Assembly: GCA_019009955.1 (NCBI GenBank)
Contig: CM032228.1
Span: forward strand, 258,574,001 to 258,638,000
DNA from: Riptortus pedestris
Taxonomy: Eukaryota > Arthropoda > Insecta > Hemiptera > Alydidae
Direction: 5' to 3'
Length of the DNA stretch: 64,000 bases
This document shows positions 8,958 through 17,733 of this stretch, piece after piece. Every line of letters begins with the position of its first letter. The stretch's first letter is position 1. A model generated the notes under the pieces. It saw only the letters and a program-made list of their open reading frames with translations, did no database searches and was not told the DNA's origin. Position numbers and translations under genes: made by a program.

Positions 8958-11930
8958 CTACGTCCATGAGGGTAGATTCCGGGCGGCCCGCTGCCAAGTC
9001 GTGAAGTTCATGCAACTCCCTCGTAGTACACGCTGCGTCATCCAGCCAAGGGCCCGCGAAGTCACACCACAGTCCAACAACTTCGCCGCAGACTCCTTGG
9101 CCCATATCCCCTTCCAAGTCAGCACCACGGGTAAGACGCCTGCTGATGAGCATGAACCCCCGATCAGCCGCCGAGCCGCCTCCAGAATCCACTCCCTACC
9201 ATAACGCCGTCGCTTCACCATGGCCGCCATCTCCTTGTCAGCTCTGGACGAAATGATGGTAACATCCAGCAGCCAACACCGGTCGCCAACCGCCGCCACC
9301 AGATCCGGCCTCCGAGACACGCCATCCCGAGAAAGGGTCGGCTCCTTCAAGACCCTATGCCCAGCTCTCTTCAGCGAAGAACGCACGAGGTCCACAACAG
9401 CATGGTGTCTCAGAGTTACCGCATCCTTCACCAGCGGACAGCGGTTACAAACGTGGTACGCCGTCTCCTGTGCTCCACAGCCAGCCCGACATAGCGCTCC
9501 ACCTTCACCACGACGACCTCTTGTGAGCCTCACCCTGGTAGGAAGTGCCCCCGCGTACAACCTCAGGTAAGATGTCCAATCCCGACCAGAGATAGAGTGG
9601 GCCGCCCTCGACAGCCACGCAGTCGAAGCCGGCACCTCTCCTGCACCATCCAGGTCCATGCCGTCCGTGTGAGAGACAAGGCCACCCAACTCAACCAGCG
9701 GGGGATACTCCGGCAAACAGCCGGCGGGAATGTCTGTCCCCAGGACGTCCCGCACCCCATCATCGAGTCCAGCATTCTCTAGCTCGTCATCAACGGCCAG
9801 AAAACGCTTTTCCCTCAGATAGGGGATAAACCGAGCCATCCTGGGGACCCCAAGCCCGCCTAACCTCACCGGGCAATGAATAAACTCGTTGAGAGAATCG
9901 TGCGGGAGCCTCAACCACCGGCGAACATACCCCCGGATCTGAACGTCCAGCGCCCTCAAAGCCAACGGCCCGCTGACCCCGAACGTCAGCCGGTGATAGA
10001 ACGCCGGAAGGAAAAACACCCGCAAAACCTCCATCCTCTGCTGAGGCTTTAAGGGAGCCCTGGTGATCCTCTCCAGACCATCGCCCAACTCTATCCGGTC
10101 ACGCACCAAGCCAGACGGGCTAAACTTAACCCCCAAATAGTCGAACATCTCGTCGACGGCAGTGGAACCCATGGATTCGCCCTCAACAAAATACTCCTGA
10201 TCCACATCTATCTTAACCAGCTTTCTCTTGCCGGAGACGGCCAGCGTAAGGGCCCGGGACTTGTCCGGATTAATCTCCAAACCACAGTCCCGAAGCCCCT
10301 CCACCGCCGACCCCAGCAAGGCCTGCAGCCCCACAGGGGAGCTAGCAAACAGAAGCAGATCATCGGCATAAGCTAACGAGCGAATCCTTGGTCCACCAAC
10401 CCCCAGACGAAAGCCCAACATGGGAGAGAGTCCACCAATGACATGATCCATGACCAGATTAAAAAGCAACGGAGACAGCGGGTCTCCCTGACGCACACCT
10501 CTTCCAGGCCGCATCTCGGGAGATACAGCTCCACCCATACTGATCAGCGAAGTTCCGTCCATATAAATGGACTCCACGTACTCACACAGCTCAGCCTGAA
10601 ACCCTCGCTCACGGAGGATACGGAGAATGGCGGCATGGCTGACGCTGTCAAACGCCTTCCTCACGTCCAGAAGCGCCGCGCACAGACCCCTCTTCTTCCT
10701 CCATGCGCTGCGCAGGACGGAGTCCAGCAGAAAGACATTGGCAGCCACGCCGTCAAACCCCCTCCTAAATCCGCTCTGCTCAGGTACATGCTGAACTGCG
10801 CTTTCCAACCTCACAGCCAATATCCGATGGAGATGCCTCACTATCACCGAAGCCACCGAAATGGGACGATAATCACCCGGCGACCTGACCTCGGACGTCT
10901 TGGGAATCATAGTGACCCTGGCCCTCAGCAACATGGAAGGAACTCGCCCCTCCAGCAGCAAAAGGTTCAGGATCACCGCTCGCTGACGCCAGGGGAGGGC
11001 CCTCCAAACAGAAGGAGCCACCCCATCGAGTCCAGCAGCTGAGCCCCCTGAGGGGCTCAATGACTTCACCTCAACCTCCGAGACAGGAAACCAGACGGAC
11101 ACGTCAGAGGGCAAACGAGGACCGCGCACCTCACCACCAGTCCAAGGGACCGAGGGAGCCTCGACGATCGGCCTCCAGTGCCGGTAAAGCTCATCAACCG
11201 AGTGGGAGGGGACCGAACTGCCCCCATCGAGAACTAGTCTCGCGGCGGCCGTTCGATCCACTGCCCACAGGCGCTGAAGCCTCCCGTACAACCTTCGGCG
11301 ATGACCGTCTCCTCTCACTCTCGGACCCCCCAAACGGCACCGAGGAGCCGATCCGTCCCCAGCGGGGGGAACCTGGGAAGGACCCGCCGCGAGGTGGACA
11401 GATATCCACCCCGCGAGCGAGTCCCCCACCAGGCCCCCAGCCAAGGCCGACTCAGCAACCGCCACCAGACGGTCAACACACAGGGTCGTCGGGGAGCTCG
11501 TAAGCTCGTCCAGCAGACCCCGTATGGCAACCCTCAAGCTTTGAGTCCTCTCCACCCTCCGAACATCACCAGTCTCCCCAGAACCACCTACAGACGTGGA
11601 GACAGAACCCCCCGCCCCCGAGATCACCTCCAGCAGGTTCTTGTAGTCGGAGCGAGCCCTTGCGCACTTTACTGCATCGACCGTTCTACCAGGCATGAGA
11701 TCGGAGAGCGCGGCATTAAGACCCCGGCCAGAACCCTCAGCCCGAAGCCTGAGTTCAGCCGTTGCCAACGCCGCAAGCTCCTCCCGATCCCAACGCCCAC
11801 GGCCTCGGGAAACCTCAATCCCGGCATTGTACTCCACAGGATGCGCATGCTTCCTGTGGAGACCCAGTCCAATGAGAGACCCAAAGGACCGGTTACAATG
11901 CCGACAGAGAAACTCCCCGGGCTCAGCCAT
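8958..11930 (-). CDS. ORF2 of family B: R2-like reverse transcriptase with restriction-like endonuclease (990 aa)
   Basis: An intact frame starting at the ATG at 11,930 (MAEPGEFLCRHC). An open extension further upstream has no role, because it overlaps ORF1. Order of features: one C2H2 finger at residues 9-30 (C-X2-C-X12-H-X4-H); a Myb-like region at about 45-105 (RWDREELAALATAELRL to ARARSDYKNLL); RT at about 340-600 with DYRPISVASVIVRHLHR, LDVRKAFDSVSHAAI, GVRQGDPLSPLLFNLVMDH and the catalytic LAYADDLLLF at about residue 520; CCHC at about 813 (CRAGCGAQETAYHVCNRC); and the endonuclease signature RRPDLVAAV with LLDVTI at about 873-890. R2-clade polymerases have this order and nick DNA to prime reverse transcription of their own RNA at the 3' end. 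It overlaps ORF1 by 8 bases. No stop or frameshift is seen, so this is the best candidate for an active enzyme here. Confidence 0.9.
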   Translation of the reverse strand: MAEPGEFLCRHCNRSFGSLIGLGLHRKHAHPVEYNAGIEVSRGRGRWDREELAALATAELRLRAEGSGRGLNAALSDLMPGRTVDAVKCARARSDYKNLLEVISGAGGSVSTSVGGSGETGDVRRVERTQSLRVAIRGLLDELTSSPTTLCVDRLVAVAESALAGGLVGDSLAGWISVHLAAGPSQVPPAGDGSAPRCRLGGPRVRGDGHRRRLYGRLQRLWAVDRTAAARLVLDGGSSVPSHSVDELYRHWRPIVEAPSVPWTGGEVRGPRLPSDVSVWFPVSEVEVKSLSPSGGSAAGLDGVAPSVWRALPWRQRAVILNLLLLEGRVPSMLLRARVTMIPKTSEVRSPGDYRPISVASVIVRHLHRILAVRLESAVQHVPEQSGFRRGFDGVAANVFLLDSVLRSAWRKKRGLCAALLDVRKAFDSVSHAAILRILRERGFQAELCEYVESIYMDGTSLISMGGAVSPEMRPGRGVRQGDPLSPLLFNLVMDHVIGGLSPMLGFRLGVGGPRIRSLAYADDLLLFASSPVGLQALLGSAVEGLRDCGLEINPDKSRALTLAVSGKRKLVKIDVDQEYFVEGESMGSTAVDEMFDYLGVKFSPSGLVRDRIELGDGLERITRAPLKPQQRMEVLRVFFLPAFYHRLTFGVSGPLALRALDVQIRGYVRRWLRLPHDSLNEFIHCPVRLGGLGVPRMARFIPYLREKRFLAVDDELENAGLDDGVRDVLGTDIPAGCLPEYPPLVELGGLVSHTDGMDLDGAGEVPASTAWLSRAAHSISGRDWTSYLRLYAGALPTRVRLTRGRRGEGGALCRAGCGAQETAYHVCNRCPLVKDAVTLRHHAVVDLVRSSLKRAGHRVLKEPTLSRDGVSRRPDLVAAVGDRCWLLDVTIISSRADKEMAAMVKRRRYGREWILEAARRLIGGSCSSAGVLPVVLTWKGIWAKESAAKLLDCGVTSRALGWMTQRVLRGSCMNFTTWQRAARNLPSWT
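11923..11930 (-). promoter_or_regulatory. ORF1/ORF2 stop-start overlap, family B
   Basis: The minus strand reads TAC CAT GGC TGA in ORF1 and ATG GCT GA in ORF2, so the ORF2 start codon lies 2 bases ahead of the ORF1 stop. It parallels the 11-base overlap of family A (5238-5248 and 20,645-20,655). This suggests ORF2 is translated by termination and re-initiation. Confidence 0.7.
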
Positions 11931-13275
11931 GGTAGTCCGTGCGCTCCACCGACAACGCGAAGGCCCGCTGATAGACGGCACAGTCCGACAATGAGTCAAG
12001 ACTGTGACCGTCCGGCTTCTTAGCGAAGCGACAGGCGGGACAACGCGCCGGCAGCGAAGCGTTCGGACACTCAGCCTTCTTATGGCCCTCCTCTGCACAG
12101 TGCAAGCAGTGCTCACTCCTCCTACAGACCTTGGCAACATGACCATAGTCCTGGCAGCGCCAACACCGGATAACGCCCACAAAGTCAGTGACTCTGCAGG
12201 AACGCCATTCCAGGAAGACGCGACCTGCCCCTACAAGCTGGTCCCTTACGCCGGAATCGACATAAAAGACCAGATTTCGGGTCGGACCATCTCGTCTGCC
12301 AAACTGGTGGGACAGCTTGCCCCACTCACGCCCCTCAAACCCCCGAGCCCCCGGAAAATTCTGGGCCTTAACACAGCGCAGAACCTCCGCAGGCTCGAGC
12401 GCCCGAGGGACATCGAAAATGGTGACCCGGGGACGGCGCCGGTCCACCTCCCTAGCCACTAACCCAGCCGCCGCCAACGCCTGTGACTCTACCACCCTCT
12501 TGACACTATCTCCCGCACCCAGCCTAAGCTGAACCTTTTTCCCCCAATTCCTAACACCAACCACCTGCCAACCAACCTCGTCCGGCTTAACCGCCGCCTG
12601 AAGGGCACCCATAACCTCCTTTGCCGACTCCATACCCTCACTGCCAGCCGCAGGCGCAACCTCGACGACCCGGACCGGCACCGACGGACGAGGAACCGCC
12701 GACGCTGCCTCGGCAAATGTCCGCGGACCCCTCCTCGGGGCCGGAACCGGGGGCGGCGGGGGAGGCGCACTGACGACCGAAACAGCAGGGGCAGAACCCA
12801 GCCCCTCCCTAAGCTCAACCAGCTCCCTCCTCAACTCATCTACCGATTCCATGACGGCAGCCAACCCATTGGACCCCTCTAGCTCTGCGTTTACCCTATA
12901 CTGGTTCAAGATGACCACCATGAGCTTATAGACTATATCTTGCGCCTCCGAAAAATACCGTAACATGGCCCCCGCCGTAACCTTCGAGAACCGGGACCCC
13001 TCCCTCAACAATTCCTCAGTCACCTTCACCTTTATGCGCCCAAACTCCAGCAAATGCTGAAGGACAATCTCGGACCCCGGTACATCCGTAGGAACATAAC
13101 CCAGACGGTTCAGAATCTCCTGAATAGGATCATCCGGAATAGAGCCCACTGGACTCTCCACCCTTTCGTGCGACCGTTCAGACGAAACCGACGGCGATCC
13201 CCTCGGAGAAGACCGCGGCGTGCCCCCCAACGTAGGCAATTTACTCGGCCTCTCCATATTCTTCGGCGGAGTCAT
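11923..13275 (-). CDS. ORF1 of family B: R1-type Gag-like nucleic-acid-binding protein (450 aa)
   Basis: An intact frame from the ATG at 13,275 (MTPPKNMERPSKLP) to TGA at 11,925-11,923. The N-terminal third is Ser/Pro-rich, followed by a helical stretch, a Pro/Ala-rich linker around APPPPPPVPAPRRGPRTFAEA, an RRM-like region (VTIFDVPRALEPAEVLRCVK, then LSHQFGRRDGPTRNLVF), and three knuckles: CWRCQDYGHVAKVC (371-384), CLHCAEEGHKKAEC (390-403) and CPACRFAKKPDGHS with a distal C (412-432). This layout is that of R1/I-group ORF1, where it packages element RNA. Typical R2 elements lack a separate Gag ORF. It ends SVERTDYHG, overlapping the ORF2 start. Confidence 0.88.
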   Translation of the reverse strand: MTPPKNMERPSKLPTLGGTPRSSPRGSPSVSSERSHERVESPVGSIPDDPIQEILNRLGYVPTDVPGSEIVLQHLLEFGRIKVKVTEELLREGSRFSKVTAGAMLRYFSEAQDIVYKLMVVILNQYRVNAELEGSNGLAAVMESVDELRRELVELREGLGSAPAVSVVSAPPPPPPVPAPRRGPRTFAEAASAVPRPSVPVRVVEVAPAAGSEGMESAKEVMGALQAAVKPDEVGWQVVGVRNWGKKVQLRLGAGDSVKRVVESQALAAAGLVAREVDRRRPRVTIFDVPRALEPAEVLRCVKAQNFPGARGFEGREWGKLSHQFGRRDGPTRNLVFYVDSGVRDQLVGAGRVFLEWRSCRVTDFVGVIRCWRCQDYGHVAKVCRRSEHCLHCAEEGHKKAECPNASLPARCPACRFAKKPDGHSLDSLSDCAVYQRAFALSVERTDYHG

Positions 13276-13530
13276 AATACCGCACACAGCCCGATTAACA
13301 TTAATATTTATCCAAACAAAAAACCTAAAATCAACCCACTAAACAAAACCCCCCTCGAGTGACCTCTCTAAATAACCGCCTTGAGCTCCTGAATCCAATG
13401 AGCCCCCCCCCAAAAAAATCCAACCACCACAACTCGAAATATCAACCAAAAACAAAATACGGCCACTCCCTATGAATAATATTACGATAAAATAGCCAGG
13501 CCACTCCCAAAAAGTTAGTCTCCTGTAGCA
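13276..13530 (-). promoter_or_regulatory. 5' UTR of family B element and junction to family A ORF1
   Basis: Non-coding, A/C-rich on the plus strand. It lies between the family B ORF1 start and the point (about 13,531) where family A ORF1 sequence resumes. At the junction gttagtctcctg (13,514) and gttggtctcctg (13,531) form a 17-base-spaced direct repeat, which may be a small duplication made on joining. Whether the true family B 5' end is at about 13,513 or 13,530 cannot be decided. Confidence 0.5.
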
Positions 13531-14646
13531 GTTGGTCTCCTGGACCCGCATTTGGTATGCCCTCATGTACGCCGGACAGTCCTTGCTGGTCATCGAGTGA
13601 CCAGTTTTGGGCTGCTTAGTCAGCGTACATGCTGGGCAGACCGCAGGCTTGTCCTTGGAGGGACATGCCGCCATCTCGTGACCCTCCGAAGCGCAGTGCC
13701 CGCAGACAATAGGCCTCCTGCAACCCGCTGCTCTATGGTTATAGAGCTTGCACCTGTGACACCGGGTGACCCCTATGTAGTCATCAACCCTACATAGGTC
13801 CCATCCGATGGCCAGGTGCCCACTCTTCAGGATCAGATCTCTCAGTGCGGGCCTCACCGAGATTACTACGTGCCTAACGCGGCCCACGCCTTCTCGCGGA
13901 CCAGTGTAATGGGAAAACTTTCCCCACTCCCCCTCGAACCCTCCCCGGCCCGCGAAGTTCTGGCCCTTAATACAGGCCAGAACCTCGCCGCCGGAGATTG
14001 TTCGAGGGACGTCATACACAATCAGGCGCGGGTCCGCCCTAGTCTTCTCGCGCACCACCAAGCCTGCGCCCGCCAGCCTCTCCTTACAGGCCTACACCTT
14101 CTTAGCCCCCTCCACAGTTCCCGTTCTCATCTCCACTGCCCTGCCTCGGCGCCTAACGGCCACCACCTGAAATCCCATCTCTGCTGGATTGACCTCCTTC
14201 TGGAGCCTTTCTTTCACCTGCTGCCCCGATTCCAACCCAGGCTCCTGATCCGTTGCCTCAACAACAACCACACCCCCAACCCGAACGGCAGCGCCGGCCG
14301 GCTTAGCCACATCGGAATATGACCTCGCCGCACGACGCGCCGCCGGCATGGGGGGCGGCCTAGACGTCTCCCTCACCGGCTCCTGCTGCTGGGCTGCGGG
14401 TCCGGCTATAAGGAGCTCGTCAAGACGGCTCCTTAGCCCCCGGACCTCGGACAATACCTCCGCCGACTCAACCCTGTTCTCGAGGTCCCGCCTAGCGGCC
14501 TCGGTCCTTACCAGGTCGACGGCAAAGTCCTGGCACAGCCCAACAACAGTACGCCAGTACGCCATTACGTCCTGCTTGACCTCCATCGGGATCTCCTTCT
14601 TAACGCTGAGGGCCCTCCTGAACTCTATCGTTGTCTCGTGGAGCAC
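13531..14646 (-). pseudogene. ORF1 (Gag) of family A in unit 4, nearly complete
   Basis: The reading frame is open from LHETTIEFRRALSVKKE to GAKKV, then hits TAG at about 14,092 where other copies read CTG (KVLACKER). It continues in the same frame to RVQETN at 13,535. All three knuckles and the RRM-like region are present. The N-terminal 60 residues and the ATG are missing because the mosaic leader joins in. Instead of family A ORF2, a whole family B element follows, so this unit carries two Gag genes and one polymerase. Confidence 0.8.
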
Positions 14647-14654
14647 GAATAGAT

Positions 14655-14904
14655 TTTCAACAACCCGAAAAACCGTATACCTACCGACCTAACGGTCACA
14701 CCGTACACCCAAGAGAGTACGGAACACGCCGAATACCAGCTGGTGCAAGTGGGCAGGCAGGAGGAAAGTCCTCACCATTTCCCTTCACCACAGCTAGGTG
14801 AAGATTAACCACGTGCGCTGCTGTCTCTGTGGTCCTGCAGCCATGGCCCTGGAAGAGACCCCGCATTCCTTCAACGTCACCGCCGAGTCCGGGGTGCCAG
14901 GCTA
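14655..14904 (-). promoter_or_regulatory. Mosaic 5' leader of unit 4
   Basis: The same patchwork as 6375-6626, nearly base for base; one difference is the aacgtcaccg variant shared with units 5 and 6. It starts at the unit junction near 14,904. Confidence 0.75.
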
Positions 14905-15469
14905 ATATAAATTTATTAATGATAATTTTACAGCGAAACTAAATACTTCAAAAATTACATATAAAAAAAGTCTTCACCTGAAAAAAAACGGGTCACAGAT
15001 AACAGGGGCTCATTACACCCCGGGGGTGCCCCTAGGGGCGGGTTAAAATGAGTCCTCTCCCGGGCGGAGGGAACTCGGGGACAATCTAAACCTAACACTT
15101 AAGATACTACAAAACTACATCTACAGTTAACCTAATCTAAATTCTAAAAAAATACAAAATATCTAAAAGAAAACATCAAACAGAAAGAAAAAGAATATAC
15201 AAATAACAAAAAATTGTGAAAAGGAGATACCCAATCAATTACAAACTAAATATATCTACATTATTCTACATTACTTAACTTAACTATATACAATTAAACA
15301 AATAAATAAGGCTATACATAAAAAAAAGACAACAAAAAAAACCAAACAGTAATAAAACAAAGAGAGAACAAAAATGAAAACAAATACATAAAAATAAAAA
15401 GAATACCCTAACGGGACCGTTGGACCCCCGCCTAATGGTCTCCTCGACGCTCCACCCATCAACCTGAGG
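14905..15469 (-). other. 3' UTR of unit 5, family B
   Basis: Non-coding and AT-rich. Near 15,004-15,022 it has ggggctcattacaccccggggg, the family B hairpin. On the minus strand it ends in taataaatttatatt before the junction, so this copy keeps the natural 3' end that the unit 4 copy has lost. Confidence 0.65.
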
Positions 15470-17030
15470 CTACGTCCATGAGGGTAGATTCCGGGCAGCC
15501 CGCTGCCAAGTGGTGAAGTTCATACAACCACCACGCAGCACCCTCTGCGTCATCCATCCCAAGGCCCTGGAAGAGACCCCGCATTCCTTCAACTTCACCG
15601 CCGAGTCCTTCATCCAGATCCCCTTCCAAGTGATGACCACAGGAAGTACAGCCACAGAGGTGCAATCCCTTCCAATCAGCCGCCGAGCCGCCTCCAGAAT
15701 CCACTCCCTACCATACCGCCGTCGCTTCCTAGCCGCCGCCTCCTCCTTGTCAAACCTGGATGAAGTGATGGTAACATCCAGGATCCAGCATTTGCCATCA
15801 ACCGCTGCCACCAGGTCCGGCCTCCTCACCACGCCGTCCTTCGTGAAAGTTGGCTCCTTCAAGACGGCATGACCCCGCCTCTTCAACGAAGACCTCACCA
15901 GGTCGACCACCGCATGATGTCGTAGCGTGACCACATCTCTGACCAACGGACAGCGGTTGCAAACGTGATAAGCCGTCTCCAAGGCGCCACATCCAGAACG
16001 ACAGGTAGCTCCGGCCTCGGGTCTTCGACCCCTCGTCATCCTCACTCTGGTAGGGAGTGCCACCGCGTACAACCTCAGGTATGAGGTCCAATCCCGACCT
16101 GAAATGGAATGAGCACCCCTCGACAGCCAGGCAGTCGAGGCGGACACATCTCCTGCACCATCAAGGTCCACACCATCAGTATGCGAAAGCAGGCCCCCCA
16201 ATTCCACCAGGGGCGGATACTCCGGCAACAGGCCGGAGGGAATGTCGGTGCCCAGGAAGTCCCGCACCCCATCGTCGAGTCCAGCGTTCTCTAACTCGTC
16301 ATCGACGGCCAGAAAACGCATTAATTTCCAGACCACAGTCAGCGAGCCCTTCCACAGCCGACCCAAGCAGGGCCTGAAGCCCAGCAGGAGAGCTGGCAAA
16401 CAAGAAGAGGTCATCGGCATATGCAGAGGCACGGACCCTTGGCCCCACCACCGAAAGACGAAACCCCAACACCGAGGAAAGCCCTCCAATGACATGATCC
16501 ATGACAAGATTAAACAGCAACGGCGACAGCGGATCCCCCTGACGCACACCTCTGCCAGGCCGCATCTCAGGAGATACAGCCCCACCCATACTGATCACCG
16601 AAGTACCATCCAAATAAATGGACTCAACGTACTCACACAGCTCAGCCTGAAACCCTCGCTCACGGAGGATGTGGAGAATGGCGGCGTGGCTGACACTGTC
16701 AAAAGCCTTCCTCACGTCCAGCATGGCTGCGCATAGACTCCTCTTCTTCTTCCATGCGCAGCGCAGGACGGAGTCCAGCAAAAAGACATTGGCAGCAACG
16801 CCGTCAAACCCCCTCCTGAACCCGCTCTGCTCAGGTACATGCTGAACTACGCTTTCCAACCTCGATGCCAATATACGGTGGAGATGCCTCACTATCACCG
16901 AAGCTACGGAAATAGGCCGATAGTCGCCCGGTGATCCAATCTCAGAGGTTTTGGGAATCATAGTGACCCTGGCCCTCAGCAACCCGGAGGGGACACGCCT
17001 CTCCAGGAGCAAAAGGTTCAGAATCAGAGA
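15470..17030 (-). pseudogene. ORF2 of unit 5, family B, internally deleted
   Basis: Two blocks are fused. From 17,012 to about 16,322 is the RT (MLLERRVPSGLLRARVTMIP to YADDLFLFASS and DCGLEIN). It jumps at 16,320 to RFLAVDDELENAGLDDGVRD and reads on through the CCHC segment CRSGCGALETAYHVCNRC and the endonuclease RRPDLVAAV / ILDVTI to the end at PSWT. The deletion removes about 200 residues between the RT palm and the post-RT region, with a frame change. The N-terminal finger and Myb region are also missing, since at about 17,025 it fuses to family A ORF1 sequence. Confidence 0.8.
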
Positions 17031-17150
17031 ACAACAGTACGCCAGTACGCCATCACATCCTGCTTCACCTCCATAGGGATGTCCTTCTTTACACTGAGGG
17101 CCCTCCTAAATTCAATCGTGGTCTCATGGAGCACGAATAGATTTTCAACA
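17031..17150 (-). pseudogene. Short family A ORF1 fragment fused to family B RT
   Basis: Encodes LHETTIEFRRALSVKKDIPM to AYWRTVV, then switches within a few bases to family B ORF2 at LLLERRVPSGLL. The identical switch is found at about 23,190. Confidence 0.75.
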
Positions 17151-17154
17151 ACCC

Positions 17155-17394
17155 GAAAAACCGTATACCTACCGACCTAACGGTCACACCGTACACCCAA
17201 GAGAGTACGGAACACGCCGAATACCAGCTGGTGCAAGTGGGCAGGCAGGAGGAAAGTCCTCACCATTTCCCTTCACCACAGCTAGGTGAAGATTAACCAC
17301 GTGCGCTGCTGTCTCTGTGGTCCTGCAGCCATGGCCCTGGAAGAGACCCCGCATTCCTTCAACGTCACCGCCGAGTCCGGGGTGCCAGGCTATA
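17155..17394 (-). promoter_or_regulatory. Mosaic 5' leader of unit 5
   Basis: The same patchwork leader as in units 2-4, starting at the junction near 17,394 and running into ORF1 sequence at RVVENLFVLHE. Confidence 0.75.
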
Positions 17395-17733
17395 ACATCT
17401 TTATTTGCGAATTTCCAACAACAAAAATACAATAATAATCAATATACTTCATTTAACAAAATAACATAAAATAAATTCCTCCTGAAAAAAAAAGGCAAGG
17501 GTCACAATCAGTGGGGCTCGCTATACCCCGTTTATATGGAATGCCCTGAAGGGGCATATGGTTTTAAAAGTCCCCACCCAGTTTCCAAACATCAATTTTG
17601 ATTACAAAAAGCCGAAACATTTGAATTTTGCCCATCGTTGCGCCGTGGAGTTGTTGCCGATCACCAGGTCCTCCAGTACCTCCAGCAGGTCCAGACCACC
17701 GCTCCTGAGGTCCACCGTCCAGCCGCCCGGCCG
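17395..17733 (-). other. 3' UTR of unit 6, family A
   Basis: Contains the ATGCCC/GGGCAT stem (about 17,541-17,557), the GGGG/CCCC hairpin near 17,513, the AT-rich stretch and AAATAAA (about 17,400) at the junction. Confidence 0.7.

Noticed and set aside
11931..12182. N-terminal extension of family B ORF2 (84 codons)
   Set aside because: It is only an open shadow frame over the Gag zinc-knuckle region; ORF2 of family A starts at the equivalent ATG with the same finger motif.
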